From Hahella sp. KA22 (GTDB lineage: Bacteria > Pseudomonadota > Gammaproteobacteria > Pseudomonadales > Oleiphilaceae): DNA of 64,000 bases. A program made the position numbers and the translations under genes. This document shows, in pieces, positions 27,577 through 36,035 of the stretch. Location: positions 3,117,501-3,181,500 of the forward strand of contig NZ_CP035490.1 of NCBI RefSeq assembly GCF_004135205.1, read 5' to 3'. How positions within the stretch are numbered: the stretch's first letter is position 1; every line of letters starts with the position of its first letter. The notes beneath the pieces were generated by a model that had not been told where the DNA came from, searched no databases, and was given only the letters and a program-made list of their open reading frames with translations.

Positions 27577-28299
27577 ATGCGTCAAATAGTACTGGATACC
27601 GAAACCACCGGCCTGGAAACCTCCCAAGGCCACCGGATCATTGAAATTGGTTGCGTTGAAGTGGTCGATCGCTCTCTGACCGGCAATCACTATCACGTTT
27701 ACATCAATCCCGAGCGGGAAGTGGACGCCGGAGCCTTTGAGGTTCACGGCATTTCCAATGAGTTCCTGGCGGATAAGCCCAAATTCAAACAAGTCGCCCA
27801 GGACTTCCTGGACTTCATTAACGGCGCGGAACTGGTCATCCATAACGCGGCGTTTGACGTGGGCTTCATCGACTACGAATTCTCCATGCTGGGAGCGCCT
27901 TTCGGCAAAGTCAGCGATTATTGTTCCGTCGTCGATACCTTGATGATGGCTCGCAAGAAGCATCCAGGTCAGAAGAACAATCTGGACGCGCTCTGTAAAC
28001 GCTACGGTATCGATAACAGCCACCGTGACCTCCACGGCGCTTTGCTCGACTCGGAGATCCTGGCGGATGTCTATCTCGCCATGACCGGCGGGCAGACCAG
28101 TCTTTCCCTGCATTCCGAAGATGGCGGGGCGGAAGAGGAGGCCTCCGAAGTGCGCAGAATCAATATGCAAAGACCTTCGTTGCGAGTGATTCGCGCCTCT
28201 GAAGCCGAATTGGCGGAGCACGCCCGACAGCTGGACGCGGTGGAGAAAGCCGCTGGCTTCAGCCTGTGGCGCAAGAAGCCGGAAGAAGGCGTGAACTGA
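27577..28299 (+). CDS. dnaQ: DNA polymerase III epsilon subunit (3'-5' exonuclease)
   Basis: This is the proofreading subunit of the replicative polymerase. The 240-residue protein has ExoI DTETTGLE at residues 7-14, ExoII HNAAFDVGFID near residue 90, and ExoIII HRDLHGALLDSEILADVY near residue 150. The C-terminus binds the alpha subunit. It is translated together with rnhA and is followed by a strong intrinsic terminator at 28342-28372. Confidence 0.96.
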   Translation: MRQIVLDTETTGLETSQGHRIIEIGCVEVVDRSLTGNHYHVYINPEREVDAGAFEVHGISNEFLADKPKFKQVAQDFLDFINGAELVIHNAAFDVGFIDYEFSMLGAPFGKVSDYCSVVDTLMMARKKHPGQKNNLDALCKRYGIDNSHRDLHGALLDSEILADVYLAMTGGQTSLSLHSEDGGAEEEASEVRRINMQRPSLRVIRASEAELAEHARQLDAVEKAAGFSLWRKKPEEGVN

Positions 28300-28341
28300 G
28301 CGGGGCTGCTTTAGTCAGACAATCGGTCCTCGCTTAAAACT

Positions 28342-28372
28342 AAAAAAGCCGCCTGTTTGAGGCGGCTTTTTT
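28342..28372 (+). terminator. intrinsic terminator of rnhA-dnaQ
   Basis: A stem GCCGCC/GGCGGC is extended by A/T pairs, with a seven-base loop and six Ts afterwards. It starts 43 bases after the dnaQ stop. The flanking A-run also gives a T-run on the minus strand, so it can work both ways. Confidence 0.9.
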
Positions 28373-28423
28373 GTTCCTGACTTTTCTTATTAATATGGCA
28401 ATGATATTGGCATGTTAATAACT

Positions 28424-28490
28424 AGGCGCATGGATGCGCCTGCGCGGCGGCTAGCCGCGGGAGACAGGGCCTGACCTGTGCAGGCCCTGT
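28424..28490. repeat. cluster of three GC-rich palindromes
   Basis: Three inverted repeats stand in a row. AGGCGCAT/ATGCGCCT has a two-base loop (28424-28441). GCGGCTAGCCGC is a perfect palindrome (28447-28458). ACAGGGCCTG/CAGGCCCTGT is a ten-base stem with a seven-base loop (28464-28490). They lie between the dnaQ terminator and the end of nhaB and are immediately followed by the hairpin repeat at 28497. This arrangement resembles REP/BIME-like intergenic elements. Confidence 0.6.
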
Positions 28491-28496
28491 CGTTGC

Positions 28497-28536
28497 AGTC
28501 AAATAGAAGGAAGCTATTTGACTGCCTGATTAATAA
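28497..28536. repeat. hairpin repeat, copy A
   Basis: The stem AGTCAAATA/TATTTGACT has a nine-base loop, GAAGGAAGC, followed by GCCTGATTAATAA. A second copy is at 40403-40441. The right arm and flank agree in 21 of 22 positions. The one difference is compensated in the left arm, so pairing is kept. Copy A lies 18 bases beyond the end of nhaB. Confidence 0.7.
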
Positions 28537-28553
28537 GTACGACTGGCGTAGCT

Positions 28554-30053
28554 TTAGATAGTAATGACTATCATCACGTAACCGAGCCCGCCCATGACGA
28601 TGGTGTAGGGCAGCGCCATCCATACCATCTTGCCGTAGGACAATCTGATTAAAGGGGCGATGGCGGAGGTCAGCAGGAATAGGAACGCAGCCTGACCATT
28701 TGGCGTCGCGACGCTTGGGAGGTTGGTGCCGGTATTGATCGCCACCGCTAATGCTTCGTAGTGCGCCCGGTCAATCAATCCGTCTTTGAAGGCGTTACGC
28801 ACTTCATCTATGTAAACCGTCGCAACGAAGACGTTGTCGCTGATCATCGATAGCACGCCGTTGGCGATAAAGAACATGCCGGGCTGAATGCTCTTCTCCA
28901 GGCCCAGTACATAGTTAATGATGCCGGTGAATAAATGCTGTTCGTGGATGACCCCGACCACGGCGAAGAACACGACCAGCAGGGAAGTGAAGGGCAGCGC
29001 CTCTTCAAAGGCCTTGCCGATCTGATGTTCCTCAATCACGCCGCAAAACGCCGTCGCCAGGATAATGACCGTCAGGCCGATCAGGCCTACCTCCGCCAAA
29101 TGGAACGCAAGCGCCACCACCAGAATAACGGCGACAGCCGCCTGGGCGATCAGTTTGGATTCATGCAGCAGCGTCATTTTCTTCTTTTCGGCTTCGTTGA
29201 AATCTTCCAGGATTTTGCGCACGGAAGCAGGAATATCATCGCCGTAACCGAACCAGTGGGTCTTCTCCAGGATGAAACATGTCACCAGACCGGCCACCAG
29301 CACAGGCATGGAGATGGGCGCCATGCGTACGAAGAACTCGATAAAGTCCCAGCCCATCCGTTGCGCGATCAGCAGGTTCTGAGGCTCGCCCACCTGCGTG
29401 CATACGCCGCCTAACGCGGTGCCTACCGCGGCATGCATCAACAGGCTGCGCAGAAAGCCGCGGAACTGTTCGAGGTCGGAGCGGTGATCGTGATGGACCG
29501 ACTCATCGTCGCCATGATCGTGGTCGTGATGGAAGTGTTTGCCTGACGCGACTTTATGGTAGACCGAGTAAAAGCCGACGGCGACGCTGATGATGACGGC
29601 CGTCACTGTCAGCGCGTCCAGGAATGCGGAGAGCACCGCAGCCACCAGACTGAAAAGTAGCGAAAGCACGGCTTTGGAGCGAATGCTGAGCAGTATTTTA
29701 GTGAACACGTAGAGCAGCAGCTCTTTCATGAAGTAAATGCCCGCCACCATAAATACCAGTAGCAGGATAACTTCCAGGTTGCCGGAGACTTCTTCATACA
29801 CCGTATGCGGCGACACCATGCCAATGAGCACTGCTTCGATCGCGAGCAAGCCGCCAGGTTGCAGCGGATAACATTTCAGCGCCATCGCCAGGGTGAAGAT
29901 GAACTCCAGAATCAGCACCCAGCCTGCGATGTAGGGGCTGAGCATGAAAATGAAAGGATTAATCAGTAGAAAGAGGCAAATGGCCTTCTTGTACCAGCTC
30001 GGGGCGTTTCCCAGAAAATTACTGTAAAACGCCTGCGGCAAAGTGGTCACCAT
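28554..30053 (-). CDS. nhaB: Na+/H+ antiporter NhaB
   Basis: NhaB expels sodium in exchange for protons across the inner membrane. The 499-residue protein has about 11-12 hydrophobic segments and the family motifs [32 protein letters not shown] and [24 protein letters not shown], the latter near the C-terminus. A His/Asp-rich cytoplasmic loop ([19 protein letters not shown]) is at residues 171-191. Such a loop is also found in other NhaB proteins and could bind protons or metal. AGGAG precedes the ATG by six bases. A marine, sodium-dependent lifestyle fits. Confidence 0.94.
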   Translation of the reverse strand: MVTTLPQAFYSNFLGNAPSWYKKAICLFLLINPFIFMLSPYIAGWVLILEFIFTLAMALKCYPLQPGGLLAIEAVLIGMVSPHTVYEEVSGNLEVILLLVFMVAGIYFMKELLLYVFTKILLSIRSKAVLSLLFSLVAAVLSAFLDALTVTAVIISVAVGFYSVYHKVASGKHFHHDHDHGDDESVHHDHRSDLEQFRGFLRSLLMHAAVGTALGGVCTQVGEPQNLLIAQRMGWDFIEFFVRMAPISMPVLVAGLVTCFILEKTHWFGYGDDIPASVRKILEDFNEAEKKKMTLLHESKLIAQAAVAVILVVALAFHLAEVGLIGLTVIILATAFCGVIEEHQIGKAFEEALPFTSLLVVFFAVVGVIHEQHLFTGIINYVLGLEKSIQPGMFFIANGVLSMISDNVFVATVYIDEVRNAFKDGLIDRAHYEALAVAINTGTNLPSVATPNGQAAFLFLLTSAIAPLIRLSYGKMVWMALPYTIVMGGLGYVMIVITI

Positions 30054-30417
30054 ACTTGGCTCCTGTTAACGAATGCGGCCGCCGAAACGACCAGTTAAAA
30101 AATTGTAAGGATCGACCATTCTAATGAAAAACGGCAATAAATCCATGCATTTAAGCTCGCACTGCCGCCTCAGCGAGAGCATTCGGTTGTGACTCCAATA
30201 ATAGCCAACTATTCTTGAATACGCCTTTTATCGTTTCTCTCATTAGGCCTAATGCCTGTGGGGCTTTCGCGATTCCGAAAGCAGATAACAAATGAAACAG
30301 TTAGTTTCTTGTTTAACTTGAATTTTGTGTTATAAGTTAGTAATAACTCGGCGATTTTCCACTTTTTGACAATAAACTCCCCAGTTGTTGATGAACTGAG
30401 GGTTAAGGACATCGTAT
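30054..30417. other. divergent intergenic region, nhaB / fimL
   Basis: This is 364 bases of AT-rich sequence without a supported gene. It holds a perfect 14-base palindrome, CATTAGGCCTAATG, at 30241-30254 and a seven-base stem GCTTTCG/CGAAAGC at about 30264-30283. It also holds the fimL promoter candidate listed separately. The palindrome is a possible operator. Confidence 0.5.
30309..30336 (+). promoter_or_regulatory. candidate sigma-70 promoter of fimL
   Basis: TTGTTT (30309-30314) and TATAAG (30331-30336) are separated by 16 bases. They lie about 80 bases before the fimL start. Confidence 0.45.
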
Positions 30418-32115
30418 ATGGTTGACGCGACGCTAGCCGCGAAAAAGTCTAGTTCCTTCGATCTGGTCGAGAGGGAAATCAATAATACGATTGAGCAAGC
30501 GGAGCTTAGTCTCGAACGTTTTCAGGAAAACCGCGAAAGCGGCGAAGATCTACAGAATTGCATTGATTACCTGAATCAACTGCGCGGTATTTTTGTACTG
30601 ATTGAACTACAGGGCGGCACCGTTCTGTGTCAGGAATCCGTGGCGATCGCCAATGAAGTTCCCGTTGGCGCGGCGGAGGATAAAAACGGATTGCTGTCGT
30701 CGTTGAGTCAGGCTTTATTTGTACTGCGCCGTTATACCGAATACTACCAGCGTCGTCGTGAAGACCATCCCGAATTGCTGTTGGAGATCATCAATCTCCT
30801 GCGTCTGTCCCGTCGCGCCAAGCCGCTGCCGGACAGTTATTTCTTTGATGTAGAGTTCCAGCGCTCACCGCCCAAGCCCGTGCGCGACGCCAGCGTCACC
30901 ACGGATGTGTTCGAGCACCGCAGCCGTCGTCTGCGTCACATGTATCAGGTGGGCTTGCTGAACTTGTTGCGCAGCAAGGAAACCGATATTGGCTATCGCC
31001 TGATGAGTCGCGCCGCAGACGGCATGAGCAAAATATGTGCAGGCTCCTCAATCTCTGAATTATGGTCGCTGACGGCATATACCGTGGAGCTGATGCATAC
31101 TCAGTCCATGGAGCTGACGCCGACCCGGCAGCGCCTGCTGATGAAAATCGAAAAGTACGCGCGGGAAATCGTCAAGCTGGGCAAAGTGGCCACAGCCAAG
31201 GCCATTTCTGAGACTGTGGCGAAGGATTTGTTGTATCTGATCGCCATCAGCGGCGATAAAAGCGAGAAGACCCGGGAATTGTTGGCCGGTTACAGTCTCG
31301 CACCGGCGGATTTTGATCAGGCCAAGATCATTGCGCATCGCAGTCTGTTGATGGGGCCGGGCAGCGATGTCCTGGCGTCGCTGTCAAAAGCGCTGCACGA
31401 AGAAATCAGCCAAATCAAAGACAAGTTGGATATTATCGAGCGCGGTATCGATGGCCAGGAAGACGGCTTGTCGCAGATCGCCGAAGGCCTGGGCAAACTG
31501 GCGGATACGCTGACCATGCTGGACCTCATCAATCTCAGTGCGGTGGCCAGAGGGGTGCACCAGACTATTTCATCATGGGCGATGGATAAAAAGCATCCCA
31601 GCAATACCGACCTGATGCAGGTTGCGGACTCCGTGTTGAGCATTGAGCAAGCGATTCTGCAACTGGAAGAAGATGGCCTCACCATCGAAACTGATAAAGT
31701 GGTCGGCGCTGACGCGGAAGAGATGATCAGTCCTTATCTGATGGAAGCGCATATTGTGGTGATAGGCGAGTCCCAGGCCGGTCTTTCTCTCGCCAAACGA
31801 GCAATTACTGCGTATCTGGAGTCCGGCGGCGACAAGCTGCATTTGGCCAACGTGCTGCCTACGCTGGAAGGCGTACTTGGAGCGCTGGTGATGATAGAGC
31901 AGTCCCGTGCGGCTAAGGCGTTGCACTCCACGGCGCGCTGCATTGAAGAAAAGCTCATCAAGAACGAAAACAAGCCAGGCGACCATGTTATGGAAACGCT
32001 CGCCGATGCGCTGACGTCTCTTGAATACTACGTGGACAGCGTTGGTCGCTCCGGCGCCGGCAATCCTGATTTGCTGAAGCTCGCAGAAGAAAGCGTCCAC
32101 TCTCTGGGTTACTAA
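30418..32115 (+). CDS. fimL: FimL-like protein (Hpt-like, twitching motility / cAMP signalling)
   Basis: This 565-residue cytoplasmic protein resembles Pseudomonas FimL and the N-terminal part of ChpA. Residues 15-130 form a helical Hpt-like bundle (INNTIEQAELSLERFQEN, LNQLRGIFVLIELQGG, LLSSLSQALFVLRRYTEYY). No phosphorylatable His is seen in the usual place. The C-terminal half carries a second FimL-type helical region. FimL links the Pil-Chp chemosensory system and FimV to adenylate cyclase CyaB and type IV pilus function in P. aeruginosa. The ATG follows AAGGA. FimL rather than ChpA is supported because no CheA kinase domains follow. Confidence 0.85.
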   Translation: MVDATLAAKKSSSFDLVEREINNTIEQAELSLERFQENRESGEDLQNCIDYLNQLRGIFVLIELQGGTVLCQESVAIANEVPVGAAEDKNGLLSSLSQALFVLRRYTEYYQRRREDHPELLLEIINLLRLSRRAKPLPDSYFFDVEFQRSPPKPVRDASVTTDVFEHRSRRLRHMYQVGLLNLLRSKETDIGYRLMSRAADGMSKICAGSSISELWSLTAYTVELMHTQSMELTPTRQRLLMKIEKYAREIVKLGKVATAKAISETVAKDLLYLIAISGDKSEKTRELLAGYSLAPADFDQAKIIAHRSLLMGPGSDVLASLSKALHEEISQIKDKLDIIERGIDGQEDGLSQIAEGLGKLADTLTMLDLINLSAVARGVHQTISSWAMDKKHPSNTDLMQVADSVLSIEQAILQLEEDGLTIETDKVVGADAEEMISPYLMEAHIVVIGESQAGLSLAKRAITAYLESGGDKLHLANVLPTLEGVLGALVMIEQSRAAKALHSTARCIEEKLIKNENKPGDHVMETLADALTSLEYYVDSVGRSGAGNPDLLKLAEESVHSLGY

Positions 32116-32136
32116 CCCCCGATCTACTCACTTCTT

Positions 32137-32161
32137 TGAGCCTGATGGCAAGTCAGGCTCA
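32137..32161 (+). terminator. hairpin after fimL
   Basis: A nine-base stem (TGAGCCTGA/TCAGGCTCA) with a seven-base loop lies 21 bases after the fimL stop. The following GTTCAATAT is only weakly T-rich. The rest of the 310-base gap to 32425 shows nothing else. Confidence 0.5.
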
Positions 32162-32425
32162 GTTCAATATCGCCAACTGGTTAACAGGACTTGTCGCTTT
32201 GTCGGGTCAGGCATGTTAGTTGGCGCGTCCAGCTCCCTCTTGAACTCCTTTATCACTGTTATTCCTGAGAAAATATGAAAACCTGCGGGGACTGTCCTAG
32301 AATTCAAAGGGCGATTGACGCAGGATGCTTACCTTATTTTCGAACGACAGGAGCGAGTGATCTAACAGTGTCAGGTGAAGAAAAGCGGTTTCACAGCTGC
32401 CGCCGAGGGCGGTCAGGGGAGGGGT

Positions 32426-33076
32426 ATGTTGTATTCCGGCATTAGTGTCGCATTGGTGGCGATTGCGATACTGACCGTTTTTATTTGCTTGCGCCTTCTG
32501 TTCAGGAAGTCCTGGTTTTTGGTTTGGCTGAAAGGCACGATGACATTCGTCGCGCTTTTATTCGCGATATTTCTCTGTTTTCTGGCATTGGATATGTACC
32601 GTTACAAGGCCTATCAAAAGGAGACCACGATCGCCACGCTCAGTATGCAGAAGCTGGGGGAACAGTTGTACCGCGTCAAGGTCGCGGCCCCTCCGGATGG
32701 CGAGTACAGCTTTGATGTGTCGGGAGATCTTTGGCAGCTGGACGCAAGACTGGTTTCCTGGTCCGGGCCATTTAGTGCGCTGGGTATGCAGCCGGGGTAC
32801 CGTCTGGAGCGCATCAGCGGACGTTATTATTCGCTGGAACAGGAAAACGATGGCGCACGCACCGTGTTCGCCATCGCTCCTTCCGATATCGGGTTTGATT
32901 TCTGGGCCTGGCTCAACAGCCACGAAGGGGTGCCCTGGGTGGACGCCAAGTACGGTAGCGCCACTTATTTACCCATGCGCGACGCCGCTATCTTTACGGT
33001 CTCAATAGGAAATGACGGTTTGATCGCCCGGCCAGTCAATACGCCGGCGGTGGAAGCGGTGGAGATGTGGCAGTAA
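32426..33076 (+). CDS. conserved membrane protein of unknown function
   Basis: The 216-residue protein has two N-terminal membrane segments (about residues 5-27 and 35-58), then a beta-rich soluble domain of about 150 residues. The topology suggests that both ends and the domain lie on one side of the inner membrane. I choose the ATG at 32426 because AGGGGAGGGG lies right before it. The frame is open upstream to a GTG at 32375. From memory, similar proteins in Pseudomonas are labelled multidrug efflux-related, but nothing in the sequence resembles a pump. The function is unknown. It is convergent with the SCP2 gene. Confidence 0.7.
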   Translation: MLYSGISVALVAIAILTVFICLRLLFRKSWFLVWLKGTMTFVALLFAIFLCFLALDMYRYKAYQKETTIATLSMQKLGEQLYRVKVAAPPDGEYSFDVSGDLWQLDARLVSWSGPFSALGMQPGYRLERISGRYYSLEQENDGARTVFAIAPSDIGFDFWAWLNSHEGVPWVDAKYGSATYLPMRDAAIFTVSIGNDGLIARPVNTPAVEAVEMWQ

Positions 33077-33159
33077 CCGTCGCACTCCAATGCATGGTAT
33101 GAAGCGGAAATGTCTCAGCTATGCAGACACGAAATGCAGATCTAAAAAGCAGACATAAA

Positions 33160-33182
33160 AAAGGCGCCGTAGAGGCGCCTTT
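33160..33182. terminator. bidirectional terminator between membrane-protein and SCP2 genes
   Basis: A nine-base stem (AAAGGCGCC/GGCGCCTTT) with a five-base loop lies between convergent genes. A T-run follows clearly on the minus strand (TTTTTTATG). Confidence 0.8.
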
Positions 33183-33197
33183 AGAAAATCTTAGTGC

Positions 33198-33512
33198 TTA
33201 GCCGATGTTGAACAGTTGGCCCAGCTTCATCGCCAGCATCATGTCGCCTTCGGCGCGCAGATCACCCGCCATGAACGCTTGCATGCCGTCAGTTTCGCCA
33301 CTGACGATGCCTTTCAGCGTATCGGAATTCATAATCAGAGTAACGGAAGGATCGTCGTGGTCGCCTTGAATCAGCTCGCAGCCGCCGTTTTTAACTACCA
33401 GGTGATAGTTGTCGGCGTCTTCAATAGAGAACTGAAAAACAAGATCAAGGTCGGAAGCGGCGTCGGCGTTAAAGTTGTCTTTCAGTTGTTGAAAAATTTG
33501 TGCTACAGGCAT
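33198..33512 (-). CDS. SCP2 sterol-transfer-domain protein
   Basis: This 104-residue single-domain protein has the SCP2 (sterol carrier protein 2-like) pattern: beta strands around DLDLVFQFSIEDADNYHLVVKNGGCEL, then DPSVTLIMNSDTLKGIVSGE and a C-terminal AEGDMMLAMKLGQLF. In bacteria such proteins bind fatty acyl or other hydrophobic ligands in the cytoplasm. The true role is unknown. I choose the ATG at 33512 because AAAGGAA lies six bases upstream, although an in-frame ATG lies ten codons earlier. It is a stand-alone gene. Confidence 0.88.
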   Translation of the reverse strand: MPVAQIFQQLKDNFNADAASDLDLVFQFSIEDADNYHLVVKNGGCELIQGDHDDPSVTLIMNSDTLKGIVSGETDGMQAFMAGDLRAEGDMMLAMKLGQLFNIG

Positions 33513-33846
33513 GGTGCTTTCCTTTATAAGAGTAATACACAATTATATTGTGGAGACTTTGGCGCATATGTTTTAGCTTAGAATTCAAGGAGTAGCAACT
33601 CCCTGAAGGCAAAACGTAAAGTCTTTCGTAAACAGCAGATATACACCGCTAATGCCTGAATGTAGGGGCTTTGCAGGTGTCTGTCAATAAAAAATCGAAC
33701 GCTTGTTTGAATTGGCGGCGCAATTCATTTTTCGCCGTGGGTTGCAATTTACATAGACGCCCTTAATTTAACCGGATTGTATCTATCAATAGAGATTGAT
33801 AGCTACCATATGCTTTGAATAAACATCCATTTTAGGAGTACGACTT
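33513..33846. other. divergent intergenic region, SCP2 gene / sohB
   Basis: This AT-rich region of 334 bases has no supported gene. The only notable structure is the inverted repeat at 33783-33802, listed separately. Confidence 0.5.
33783..33802 (+). promoter_or_regulatory. inverted repeat upstream of sohB
   Basis: A perfect eight-base inverted repeat (CTATCAAT/ATTGATAG) with a four-base spacer lies 44 bases before the sohB start. Its size and place fit an operator or a short RNA hairpin in the leader. The regulator is unknown. Confidence 0.35.
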
Positions 33847-34884
33847 TTGGACTTTCTAACCGATTACGGCGCTTTCCTGGCCAAAACTGTGACCCTCGCG
33901 GCGGCGATATTGTTTGTCGTGGGGACGATCATTGCTTTAAGCCAGCGCGGCAAAAAACATGCGGACGGTGAGATCGAGGTCGTACATCTCAATGAGCGCT
34001 TGAAGAGAATGCGTGAGGCGCTGGAGCACAGTGTTTTCAGCAAGGAGTGGTTGAAAAACGCCGCTAAAGAAAAGAAGAAGAGCAACAAGAAAAGCAAGAA
34101 GGACGCTCACAAGGATATGCTGCAAGAGCAGGATAAGAGCAGGGTATACGTATTGGATTTTGACGGCGATATCAAAGCCTCTGAAGTGTCCACGCTGCGT
34201 GAAGCGATTACCGCTGTACTCAGTCTGGCGAAACCGGAAGACGAGGTTGTCGTGCGTCTGGAAAGCCCAGGAGGAATGGTGCATGGCTACGGTCTGGCGG
34301 CGTCGCAATTGGAGCGTATTCGCCAGCGCGGCGTCAATCTGACGGTTTGTGTAGATAAGGTCGCCGCGAGCGGCGGTTATTTGATGGCTTGTCTGGCCAA
34401 TAAAATTATTGCGGCGCCTTTCTCTATTATTGGCTCCATCGGTGTGGTGGCGCAGCTGCCGAACTTTAACCGCTTGTTGAAAAAGCATGATATTGATTAT
34501 GAGGTGCTGACAGCTGGGGAGTATAAGCGTACGCTGACCGTATTCGGTGAGAACACTGAAAAGGGACGGGAAAAGTTCATGCAGGACCTTGAGGAAACGC
34601 ATGTCCTGTTCAAAGAATTCGTCGCTACGCACCGGCCGCAGGTGGATATCGACGAGGTGGCGAAAGGCGAAGTATGGTACGGCGCGCGCGCCAAGGATAT
34701 CAACCTGGTGGACGCTATCCAGACCAGTGATGATTATCTGGCGGAGCGTTGTAACGAATGCGAGGTGTACCAGGTGCGATATATCGAGAAAAAGTCCCTG
34801 GCGGAAAAGGTGGGATTATCGATGGCGGCGTCACTGGAAAGCCTCGGCCTCAAGCTCGCCAAGTCATTTAACTTCAAAAGCTAA
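33847..34884 (+). CDS. sohB: inner-membrane serine protease SohB (family S49)
   Basis: SohB is a signal-peptide-peptidase-like protease facing the periplasm. The 345-residue protein has an N-terminal membrane segment (residues 10-30). A very Lys-rich linker follows at about residues 75-95 (KEKKKSNKKSKKDAHKD), then the S49 core. Catalytic Ser lies in AASGGYLMA near residue 174 and catalytic Lys in GEYKRTLT near residue 226. The start is a TTG with AGGAG about eight bases upstream, and no better start codon is present. The neighbour acuI lies downstream with 111 bases between. Confidence 0.92.
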   Translation: MDFLTDYGAFLAKTVTLAAAILFVVGTIIALSQRGKKHADGEIEVVHLNERLKRMREALEHSVFSKEWLKNAAKEKKKSNKKSKKDAHKDMLQEQDKSRVYVLDFDGDIKASEVSTLREAITAVLSLAKPEDEVVVRLESPGGMVHGYGLAASQLERIRQRGVNLTVCVDKVAASGGYLMACLANKIIAAPFSIIGSIGVVAQLPNFNRLLKKHDIDYEVLTAGEYKRTLTVFGENTEKGREKFMQDLEETHVLFKEFVATHRPQVDIDEVAKGEVWYGARAKDINLVDAIQTSDDYLAERCNECEVYQVRYIEKKSLAEKVGLSMAASLESLGLKLAKSFNFKS

Positions 34885-34995
34885 AGACGCGAGCAAGGCG
34901 GGAAAATGCCGGCGTGGGAACCGGGTTGTAGCGGGCGTCGCCTGTTAGGTTCATTCGGCAATGGAAAGAGATAACTGAGTGACGGAGTCTGCTCT

Positions 34996-35997
34996 ATGAG
35001 CGATAGTAAATTTCGGGCGCTACGCGTGCTGGAAAAAGGGGGATATTTTCACACTGAGATTCAAGAGCAATCTCTGGATGATTTGCCCGATAACGATGTA
35101 TTGGTGAAAGTGAAGTACTCGTCCTTGAATTTCAAGGATGCGCTGTCCGCACACGGCCACAAAGGCGTAACCCGTCAGTTCCCGCATACCCCGGGTATCG
35201 ATGCGGCGGGTGTGGTGGTGGAGAGCCGCTCGCCGGAATTGAAGCCAGGTCAGGAAGTCATTGTGACCGGCTATGATCTGGGTATGAACACGCCAGGCGG
35301 CTTTGGCGAATACATTCGCGTGCCCGTAGAGTGGTGTGTGGTGAAACCTCCCAGGCACGACCTTCATTACTTTATGACGCTGGGAACCGCTGGTCTGACC
35401 GCGGGACTTTCTGTGGATCGATTGAGCCAGACGGTGGCTCCAGGCGACGGTGAAATACTGGTGACTGGCTCTACGGGAGGCGTGGGTTGTCTGGCGGTGG
35501 CCCTGTTGGCCAAGCTGGGCTATGACACTGTGGCTTTGACCAGCAAAGTCGACCACAGTGACTTGCTGGCCAAGCTGGGCGCCCGCAGAGTGCTGGACCG
35601 CTCCTACCTTGAAGAAATGCCTGAGAAGGCGCTGATGAAAGAAACCTGGGCGGGGGTCGTGGACACCGTTGGGGGTGCTCTGTTTTCTAAAATTCTCAAA
35701 ACGGTGAAGCATAGCGGCGCTGCAACCACGTGTGGCATGGTGGCGGGAACCGAGCTTTCCACGTCTATTTTTCCTTTCATTTTGCGTGGCGTGACGTTGT
35801 ATGGCATTGACTCTGTCGAGATCGCCAGAGAGAGGAAGCGCCATATCTGGGAAAAGCTGGATAGTGACTGGGCGCTGCCGGACCTGAACTTTCTGGCGCA
35901 AGATGTCGTGCTGGAGGAGTTGCCCGGCGTCATCGAAAAAATCTATTGCGGCAAAATGTTGGGGCGCGCGGTGCTCCGGCACATCGACCAAGAGTAA
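34996..35997 (+). CDS. acuI: AcuI/YhdH-type acryloyl-CoA reductase (quinone oxidoreductase family)
   Basis: This 333-residue zinc-independent medium-chain reductase of the YhdH/AcuI group reduces acryloyl-CoA to propionyl-CoA with NADPH. This detoxifies acrylate, an intermediate of DMSP and 3-hydroxypropionate metabolism. Group features include YSSLNFKDALSAHGHKGVTRQFPHTPGIDAAG near the N-terminus, the Rossmann VTGSTGGVGCLAVALL near residue 155, and SKVDHSDLLAKLGA. GGAG lies eight bases before the ATG. A marine bacterium would plausibly meet DMSP-derived acrylate, but that is inference. Confidence 0.88.
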   Translation: MSDSKFRALRVLEKGGYFHTEIQEQSLDDLPDNDVLVKVKYSSLNFKDALSAHGHKGVTRQFPHTPGIDAAGVVVESRSPELKPGQEVIVTGYDLGMNTPGGFGEYIRVPVEWCVVKPPRHDLHYFMTLGTAGLTAGLSVDRLSQTVAPGDGEILVTGSTGGVGCLAVALLAKLGYDTVALTSKVDHSDLLAKLGARRVLDRSYLEEMPEKALMKETWAGVVDTVGGALFSKILKTVKHSGAATTCGMVAGTELSTSIFPFILRGVTLYGIDSVEIARERKRHIWEKLDSDWALPDLNFLAQDVVLEELPGVIEKIYCGKMLGRAVLRHIDQE

Positions 35998-36013
35998 TCA
36001 AAAGCCATTGTCG

Positions 36014-36035
36014 GCGGCGGGTTTAGTCCCGCCGC
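36014..36035. terminator. hairpin between convergent acuI and antiporter genes
   Basis: An eight-base stem (GCGGCGGG/CCCGCCGC) with a six-base loop begins 17 bases after acuI and overlaps the stop codon of the antiporter gene. There is no clear T-run, so the strength is uncertain. Confidence 0.45.

Noticed and set aside
28424-28536. CRISPR array or integron attC sites among the palindromes
   Set aside because: There are no regularly spaced identical repeats with unique spacers, and the attC consensus ends (GTTRRRY/RYYYAAC) are absent.
28554-30053. His-rich loop of NhaB as a novel metal-binding insertion
   Set aside because: A similar His/Asp-rich loop occurs in other NhaB proteins as I remember, so it is not unusual.
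35020-35991. Minus-strand frame opposite acuI
   Set aside because: It is antisense to a clear AcuI/YhdH reductase gene, with His/Gln/Arg-rich shadow composition.
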